This document shows positions 33,634 through 38,320 of a DNA stretch of 38,320 bases, piece after piece. Location: positions 1 through 38,320 of the forward strand of contig CAYZTR010000021.1 of NCBI GenBank assembly GCA_964481575.1, read 5' to 3'. The DNA is from UQRS01 sp964481575. Lineage in GTDB: Bacteria; Bacillota; Clostridia; Oscillospirales; Acutalibacteraceae. Within the stretch, counting starts at the first letter, position 1. Each line of letters starts with the position of its first letter. The notes under the pieces are model-generated. The model made no database searches and had not been told where the DNA came from. It saw only the letters and a program-made list of their open reading frames with translations. Position numbers and translations under genes: made by a program.

Positions 33634-35346
33634 ATGGTAGAAACATTATATTCCCAGTGGTGTGAAAAAGCAACAGCCGATCCGGATCTGGTCGCAGAAT
33701 TGCAGGCCATCACCGGACAAACGGATGAAATATTTGACCGTTTTTATAAAGAATTGGAATTTGGCACCGGCGGTCTCCGAGGTGTCATCGGTGCCGGCAC
33801 CAACCGGATGAACATTTACACCGTCAATAAAGCCACTCAGGGCTTTGCCGACTATCTCAATGCCAGTGCGGAACATCCCAGCGTAGCCATTGCTTATGAC
33901 AGCCGGATCAAGTCCGACACTTTTGCAAAATCTGCCGCCTGCGTGTTTGCTGCCAATGGCATTCAGGTGTACCTGTATTCCGAGTTACGGCCTACCCCCA
34001 TGCTCTCCTTTGCCGTTCGTCATCATCACTGTGACGGAGGCGTTGTCGTCACCGCCAGTCATAACCCCTCCAAGTATAACGGTTACAAGGCCTACGGCCC
34101 TGACGGCTGCCAGCTGACACTGGAAGCCAGCGAAGCCGTACTGGATTATGTTGGGAAAGTGGACACCTTTGAAGGCGTGAAAACCTGCGATTATGACCAG
34201 GCAGTTGCCGATGGGCGCATTTCCATCATTCCCCAAAGCACCTTTGATGCCTATCTGGATCAGGTGCAGGCCCAGGCAGTTAATCCGGAGGTTTGCAAAA
34301 AGGCCAACCTGAATGTAATTTACACTCCCTTGCACGGCGCCGGCAACAAGCCGGTGCGGGCTATCCTGAAGCGCATCGGCGTGGAAAATGTCACCGTTGT
34401 TCCTGAGCAGGAGTTGCCGGACGGCACCTTCCCCACTGCTCCTTTCCCCAATCCCGAAATCCGGGAAGCGTTCAATTGTGCTCTGAAACTGGCTGAAACA
34501 GTTCAGCCGGATCTTCTCCTGGCTACCGACCCGGACAGTGACCGGGTGGGCATCGCCATCCGGGATCAGGGAGAATTCAAACTCATGTCCGGCAACCAGG
34601 TGGGCGCCATGCTCATGAACTATTTGCTGTCTCAGAGAATCGCCAAAGGCACTATGCCTAAGGATCCTATCGTAGTCAAAACTATCGTTTCCACCGATAT
34701 TTGCAATGCCATTGCGGCCAAATACGGTGTGCAAATCATTGATGTACTTACCGGCTTTAAATTCATCGGTGAGCAGATCGGGCTGCTGGAAGCAAAAGGA
34801 GAAGAAGATCGTTATATCTTCGGGTTTGAGGAAAGCTACGGTTATCTGGCCGGGGCTTATGTCCGGGATAAGGATGCCGTGGTGGGTTCCATGCTTATTT
34901 GTGAAATGGCCTCCTATTACAAAACCCAGGGCAAAACCCTGATTCAGGTCATGAATGAGCTGTATGACGAGTTTGGCCATTATGAGAACTGTCAGCAAAG
35001 CTTTGTCTGCGAAGGAGCCTCCGGTATGGAGCAAATGAAGCAGATTATGGAAAACCTACGGCAGAATCCGCCCACGACCGTAGGTGGGAAAGCAACCCTG
35101 CTGGTTCAGGATTATGAGAATTCTGTTACAACAGAACTGGCCACGGGCAAACAAACGCCCATCACCCTGCCTGTTTCCAACGTCATCAGCTTCAAACTGG
35201 CAGAGGATTGCTCGGCCATTATCCGTCCCTCTGGCACTGAGCCTAAAATCAAGCTGTACATTTCGGCGAAAGGTGCCACCGGTACTGAAGCAAAAGCGTT
35301 GGCTGAAGCCATCGGTGATACTATGCGGGCCGCCATGGGCTTCTAA
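33634..35346 (+). CDS. Phosphoglucomutase / phosphomannomutase family (phospho-sugar mutase)
   Basis: A 570-residue alpha-D-phosphohexomutase interconverting glucose-1-phosphate and glucose-6-phosphate, or mannose equivalents. This supplies precursors for UDP-glucose, cell wall and glycogen. The phosphoserine loop is VVVTASHNPSKYNG (Ser142), and the metal loop is TDPDSDRVG with Asp299, Asp301 and Asp303. The sugar-binding loop is GFEESYGYLAG and the phosphate-binding loop is RPSGTEPKIKLYIS near the C-terminus. Length fits the PgcA-like Gram-positive class. The open frame starts at 33496, but AGGAGG with correct spacing selects the ATG at 33634; an ATG at 33625 abuts the ribosome binding site. 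A terminator follows. Confidence 0.95.
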   Translation: MVETLYSQWCEKATADPDLVAELQAITGQTDEIFDRFYKELEFGTGGLRGVIGAGTNRMNIYTVNKATQGFADYLNASAEHPSVAIAYDSRIKSDTFAKSAACVFAANGIQVYLYSELRPTPMLSFAVRHHHCDGGVVVTASHNPSKYNGYKAYGPDGCQLTLEASEAVLDYVGKVDTFEGVKTCDYDQAVADGRISIIPQSTFDAYLDQVQAQAVNPEVCKKANLNVIYTPLHGAGNKPVRAILKRIGVENVTVVPEQELPDGTFPTAPFPNPEIREAFNCALKLAETVQPDLLLATDPDSDRVGIAIRDQGEFKLMSGNQVGAMLMNYLLSQRIAKGTMPKDPIVVKTIVSTDICNAIAAKYGVQIIDVLTGFKFIGEQIGLLEAKGEEDRYIFGFEESYGYLAGAYVRDKDAVVGSMLICEMASYYKTQGKTLIQVMNELYDEFGHYENCQQSFVCEGASGMEQMKQIMENLRQNPPTTVGGKATLLVQDYENSVTTELATGKQTPITLPVSNVISFKLAEDCSAIIRPSGTEPKIKLYISAKGATGTEAKALAEAIGDTMRAAMGF

Positions 35347-35365
35347 TACATCCTTATCTTTTTCG

Positions 35366-35408
35366 AATCCCCTGTTGTCGGATTTGTTCCGGCAGCAGGG
35401 GATTTTTC
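35366..35408 (+). terminator. Terminator after the phosphoglucomutase gene
   Basis: The outer stem AATCCCCTG/CAGGGGATT (35366-35374 with 35396-35404) continues inward as an imperfect TTGTCGGA/TTCCGGCAG stem. It is followed by TTTTTC. It begins 20 nt after the stop codon. Confidence 0.85.
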
Positions 35409-35487
35409 AACCGTCTTTTCCACTTGCAGGGATGTATAAATCAGCACCTTCTTAGAAAGAATGATACTGAATAAAGGAGTGTGCAGG

Positions 35488-36438
35488 ATGAAAAAAGATA
35501 TGAGAAAAGTGGTACTGATTGGGACAGGTATGGTGGGTATGAGTTATGCGTATGCTCTGCTGAATCAACACGCCTGCGATGAGCTGATGCTCATTGATAT
35601 TAATAAGCAAAAGGCTTGGGGGGAAGCCATGGATCTGAACCATGGACTGGCCTTTTCCCCCTCCCCCATGCGGATCTATGCCGGAGAATATTCTGACTGC
35701 CGGGATGCTGATCTGATCGTCATCAGCGCCGGCGTTGCCCAAAAGCCAGGGGAAAGCCGAACGGATTTGTTGCAGCGGAATATCTCTGTATTTGATTCTA
35801 TCCTCACTCCCATTATCCAATCAGGATTCTCCGGCATTTTTCTGGTTGCCACCAATCCGGTGGACATCATGACGCGTGTCACCTATACCTTATCAGGATT
35901 TCCGGCAGAAAAAGTTTTGGGGAGCGGCACATCCCTAGATACCGCCCGGCTGCGCTATCGCCTGGGTGATTACTTCCATGTGGATCCCAGGAATCTGCAC
36001 GCCTATGTCATGGGAGAACACGGTGACACCGAATTTATCCCCTGGAGCCAGGCTATGCTGGCTACCAAGCCAGTATTGGACATTCTCCAGGAGCAGAACC
36101 ACTTTCACAGGCAAGACCTGGACCAGCTGGAGAAAGAGGTCCGGACAGCCGCCTACGAGATTATTGAGGCGAAACAAGCTACCTATTATGGCATCGGCAT
36201 GGCTTTGGTACGAATTACAAAGGCCATTTTCGGAGATGAAAACAGCATCCTGACCATCTCTGCAAAATTAAGCGGTGCTTATGGACTGGATCATACCTTT
36301 GCAGGCGTTCCCTGTACCGTCAACCGGGAGGGTGTTTCTCATGTATTACAGCTTGGGCTGACCAGGGAAGAAACAGAAAAACTAAGGGCTTCCTGTCAGA
36401 CCCTGGATGAATTTTATACACAGCTACATTTAACTTGA
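35488..36438 (+). CDS. ldh: L-lactate dehydrogenase
   Basis: A 316-residue NAD-dependent enzyme reducing pyruvate to lactate to regenerate NAD in fermentation. The NAD-binding glycine motif is IGTGMVGMSYA (11-21). Gln85 in AQKPGESR marks lactate rather than malate specificity, and Arg91 is in the mobile loop. ATNPVDIMT, SGTSLDTARLR and the active-site GEHGDTE (His178) follow. The ATG at 35488 has AAAGGAG at good spacing; the frame to 35461 lacks one. It is separated from the mutase gene by a terminator, so it probably has its own promoter, which I could not identify with confidence. Confidence 0.96.
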   Translation: MKKDMRKVVLIGTGMVGMSYAYALLNQHACDELMLIDINKQKAWGEAMDLNHGLAFSPSPMRIYAGEYSDCRDADLIVISAGVAQKPGESRTDLLQRNISVFDSILTPIIQSGFSGIFLVATNPVDIMTRVTYTLSGFPAEKVLGSGTSLDTARLRYRLGDYFHVDPRNLHAYVMGEHGDTEFIPWSQAMLATKPVLDILQEQNHFHRQDLDQLEKEVRTAAYEIIEAKQATYYGIGMALVRITKAIFGDENSILTISAKLSGAYGLDHTFAGVPCTVNREGVSHVLQLGLTREETEKLRASCQTLDEFYTQLHLT

Positions 36439-36474
36439 TACTCTCATACTTCAAGATACAGTTCCACTGTCAAA

Positions 36475-36523
36475 AAGAAACTGCCGCACCCGTGCAACAA
36501 CACGTCTGCGGCAGTTTCTTCTG
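36475..36523. terminator. Bidirectional terminator between ldh and the LD-carboxypeptidase gene
   Basis: A 14-bp perfect stem (36475-36488 with 36507-36520), AAGAAACTGCCGCA/TGCGGCAGTTTCTT, encloses an 18-nt loop that can form a small CGTG/CACG stem. A-rich and T-rich flanks on both sides fit a shared terminator for two convergent genes. Confidence 0.88.
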
Positions 36524-36540
36524 CTTTTAGATTGCATCCA

Positions 36541-37407
36541 TCAAGCCTCTAAAGTAATGGCGGATCCGATTAAAATTCCTTTGGAATCAGCCGCGTGACC
36601 GATTTTCCCAGTTTCCGCTACTGGCAACTGCGTCATGGACAATACCAATTCCCGGGCCGTAGGAGAAATTTTGGACTTTTCCATCTGGGTAAAGGTACCC
36701 AGCAAAATTCCGGCAGCATCTCGGAAAGCGCCTAACTGGGAAAGCTGTCGGAAAGCAGTCACTGTCTGCGGAAGCTCTCCACTGCGGGATTCCAGAAATA
36801 AGATCTTTCCGGAAAGATCCGGAAACCACGGTGTCCCTGCCAATTTTAAAAAGCATCGCAAATTTCCGCCGACCACAATACCGGACATGCGACTCCCCTG
36901 CAAAAAGGAATAAGGAAAATCACAAAGCCCGCCTAATCCTTCTAAAAAGAAAGACTTAAAATCCACCAGCTGCTGCCGGCCATATTTGCCAACAAGATTG
37001 CGAATCTGCCATAAAAGCCCCGGGGTTTGATTGCGAACAAACAGTGCATTCAAAAGTACTGTCACATCACTGTAACCTGCGAAGGGTTTTGGATGTGCAG
37101 CAAGCAGATCAAAATCCAGGAATTCCAACAATTCATTGGTTAAATCCCCGCCAGATACATCAAATATAGCCTGTACAGCAGGATTCAGATAGAACTCTGT
37201 CAACGCTTCCGCACGCTGAGCTGCCGTTCCAGCATAGACACCATCCGGACCGGCGTATAAATACGGGCTGGTCAAAGTGTGTAACCCTAGGTACTCTAAA
37301 ACCCGGCATAGCTGCTCAATCTGAGGCTTTGCACCTGGATGCACACCGTCCGAACAAGCGACCAGAGCAATGGTATCGTCAGCAGACAAAGAAAAGGTGT
37401 TTTTCAT
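36541..37407 (-). CDS. LD-carboxypeptidase / MccF-like peptidase (S66)
   Basis: A 288-residue serine peptidase of family S66, which trims the terminal D-alanine from murein tetrapeptides (LdcA) or inactivates microcin C-like compounds (MccF). The catalytic triad is visible and well spaced: Ser113 in GYSD, Glu206 in LESRSGE, and His271 in KIGHAADSKG. The N-terminal LVACSDGVHP motif is also typical. No signal peptide is present, so it acts in the cytoplasm, as expected for wall recycling. The start at 37407 has AGGAAG at a long spacing. A small membrane protein gene lies 15 nt upstream. Confidence 0.92.
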   Translation of the reverse strand: MKNTFSLSADDTIALVACSDGVHPGAKPQIEQLCRVLEYLGLHTLTSPYLYAGPDGVYAGTAAQRAEALTEFYLNPAVQAIFDVSGGDLTNELLEFLDFDLLAAHPKPFAGYSDVTVLLNALFVRNQTPGLLWQIRNLVGKYGRQQLVDFKSFFLEGLGGLCDFPYSFLQGSRMSGIVVGGNLRCFLKLAGTPWFPDLSGKILFLESRSGELPQTVTAFRQLSQLGAFRDAAGILLGTFTQMEKSKISPTARELVLSMTQLPVAETGKIGHAADSKGILIGSAITLEA

Positions 37408-37422
37408 AAGGTAACAGCTTCC

Positions 37423-37653
37423 TTAAATGGTATGATCAGAAGAATCGCCATCATCCTTGCTTTCTGTATCCGGAGAAGCTTCCGGCGTTACAGAAGAAAC
37501 AGCCGCGTCAGATTCAATGGCATTCTTTTTATTATTCCGGAACAAAAAGATTGCCATGGCAATAATAATCAACAGGACAATAACCATAACAACGATAATC
37601 ATTTTCAAACCACTATCACCAGTAGCAGGAACACCAATCAAAGCGTTTATCAT
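37423..37653 (-). CDS. Small single-pass membrane protein with an N-terminal VPATG motif
   Basis: A 76-residue protein I cannot name. It starts MINALIGVPATGDSGLK and then has a long hydrophobic segment (about 17-38). RNNKK follows, then an acidic Ser/Asp/Glu-rich tail (about 45-76). The order VPATG, membrane segment, basic cluster is that of a sortase sorting signal, but placed at the N-terminus with an extra tail. The ATG at 37653 has GGGGG 7 nt upstream. It lies 15 nt before the LD-carboxypeptidase gene on the same strand. It may be a genuine small protein or the remains of the end of a longer wall-anchored protein. Confidence 0.6.
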   Translation of the reverse strand: MINALIGVPATGDSGLKMIIVVMVIVLLIIIAMAIFLFRNNKKNAIESDAAVSSVTPEASPDTESKDDGDSSDHTI

Positions 37654-37906
37654 ACAAATACCCCCAAGTTTTTCTTTTATTATAGCAAATGAAATAGAAA
37701 AGGGCAAGTCCAATCAAAAAGAAACACACTATTAAATTTAATAATTAAAACCGTGTTATTTGTATCATTGGCAGAAGTGATACTGTAATCGCCTTTTACA
37801 GCTACCAAAAGCAATAACTATTCGGGAATAGGCAGAAGCAATATCACGCACCGTAAAGCGAATAGAATAAAAGGACTCCAAATCAATAGACGTGTAGTCT
37901 TTTAGC
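37654..37906. other. AT-rich stretch before the assembly gap
   Basis: About 250 nt of AT-rich sequence with no complete gene. A minus-strand frame is open from the gap edge (37905) to a TGA at 37765. It contains SFYSIRFTVRDIASAYSR and could be the last 46 codons of a gene broken by the gap. The evidence is only the absence of stops. I see no convincing terminator after it. Confidence 0.3.
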
Positions 37907-37916
37907 NNNNNNNNNN
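37907..37916. other. Assembly gap (10 N)
   Basis: Ten consecutive Ns mark a scaffold join. The true distance and even adjacency of the flanks are unknown. Genes to the right may not be neighbours of those to the left. Confidence 0.99.
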
Positions 37917-37917
37917 T

Positions 37918-38064
37918 ACAATTTTATGTTTATGTTTCACTTATGAAAACGATCAGAAGATACCTCGTGCAACACCTGAAATTTGGGCTTTACTTAGACA
38001 ACTAGCATATATCGACCAATGTACCAAAGCCATCTTCATTGTTTCATCCACTGGACGCGCTTGA
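37918..38064 (+). CDS. Possible partial CDS, 5' end lost in the gap
   Basis: A plus-strand frame is open from the gap to a TGA at 38062-38064, 48 codons. It includes YENDQKIPRATPEIWALLRQ and ends IVSSTGRA. The composition looks protein-like, and a terminator hairpin follows about 80 nt later. No family is recognisable and chance openness cannot be excluded in so short a stretch. Confidence 0.3.
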   Translation, partial: TILCLCFTYENDQKIPRATPEIWALLRQLAYIDQCTKAIFIVSSTGRA

Positions 38065-38145
38065 TGTCGTTAGCACCGACTTCACCGCCCAGTGAGTAAA
38101 GCACTAACCGTAAACTAGAATCACCCTTTTGAATTCCTACAGAAG

Positions 38146-38185
38146 AAAAAAAGGAAGAACTAGCCCTTGGCAGTTCTTCCTTTTT
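38146..38185. terminator. Intrinsic terminator hairpin right of the gap
   Basis: A 14-bp perfect stem (38148-38161 with 38172-38185), AAAAAGGAAGAACT/AGTTCTTCCTTTTT, has a 10-nt loop. The T-run is longer on the minus strand, but both directions are possible. The remaining sequence to the window end (38186-38320) shows no gene or site I can support. Confidence 0.8.
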
Positions 38186-38320
38186 GATGGCTCCCCCAAA
38201 CCTTTTATATCCGAACCCCATTTCGATTGTAAACTCTTGATTTCATAGATATTTACCACACCTCGTAGAGTTTTAATAAAATCCTCCAAAACGCTTGAAA
38301 ATAAAGGATTTATCGCAATG

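Noticed and set aside
33985..35034. 349-codon minus-strand frame opposite the phosphoglucomutase gene
   Set aside because: It is an antisense shadow of a well-supported gene with all catalytic loops; its translation has no recognisable motif and no ribosome binding site.
38036..38221. 61-codon minus-strand frame right of the gap
   Set aside because: A perfect 14-bp terminator hairpin lies inside the frame, which makes coding unlikely; no family resemblance was seen.
1..38320. CRISPR arrays, insertion sequences, prophage, toxin-antitoxin or defence genes
   Set aside because: No regularly spaced repeats, transposase or integrase motifs, or phage structural genes were seen on either strand.

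Overview
The window is a chromosomal housekeeping segment from an endospore-forming, Gram-positive-type anaerobe, most likely class Clostridia (Oscillospiraceae/Ruminococcaceae-like). The evidence is AGGAGG ribosome binding sites nearly everywhere, a SpoIVFA/SpoIVFB-like gene pair, the plsX-rnc-smc-ftsY and dprA-topA-trmFO orders, TrmFO instead of TrmA, and a lactate dehydrogenase. The genus cannot be fixed from the sequence. Almost every gene from 1 to 33.3 kb is on the minus strand, so transcription runs right to left.

Layout from the left edge: two tandem tRNA genes (a partial Trp, then a CAU tRNA) with their own promoter. Next is a minus-strand run made of a radical SAM pair (TIGR03960/TIGR03936 type), a PglD/NeuD-like sugar acyltransferase and a GT4 glycosyltransferase, joined by stop/start overlaps or short gaps. 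Upstream of that lie a metallophosphoesterase lipoprotein, a site-2 protease with an M23/LytM membrane protein (SpoIVFB/SpoIVFA-like), and a very small ORF. A 20-bp-stem terminator separates these from two uncharacterised membrane proteins, an M24 peptidase, aroQ, an endonuclease IV-like TIM barrel, yqeG and the S21 gene rpsU.

From 13.0 to 32.0 kb is one long tightly packed array with no visible internal terminator: trmH-family methyltransferase, dprA, topA, trmFO, plsX, rnc, Elp3-like radical SAM, smc, ftsY, rdgB, yhbY, nadD, yqeK, an LCP ligase, rsfS and leuS. Many neighbours overlap by 1-14 nt. Upstream of it is the infC-rpmI-rplT operon. It has a strong sigma-A promoter, an attenuator-like leader and an AUU start codon for IF3.

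From 33.6 kb there are two plus-strand genes, a phosphoglucomutase and an L-lactate dehydrogenase. They converge on a minus-strand S66 LD-carboxypeptidase preceded by a small membrane protein with a sortase-signal-like N-terminus. The last 670 nt are AT-rich and interrupted by ten Ns (a scaffold join), with only partial open frames and one terminator hairpin.

I found no CRISPR array, insertion sequence, prophage or defence cassette. The most interesting items are the compact SpoIVFA/B pair and its unusual neighbours, the tiny ORF before it, the small protein with a VPATG motif, the uncharacterised membrane-protein pair at 7.3-9.8 kb, and the IF3 leader.
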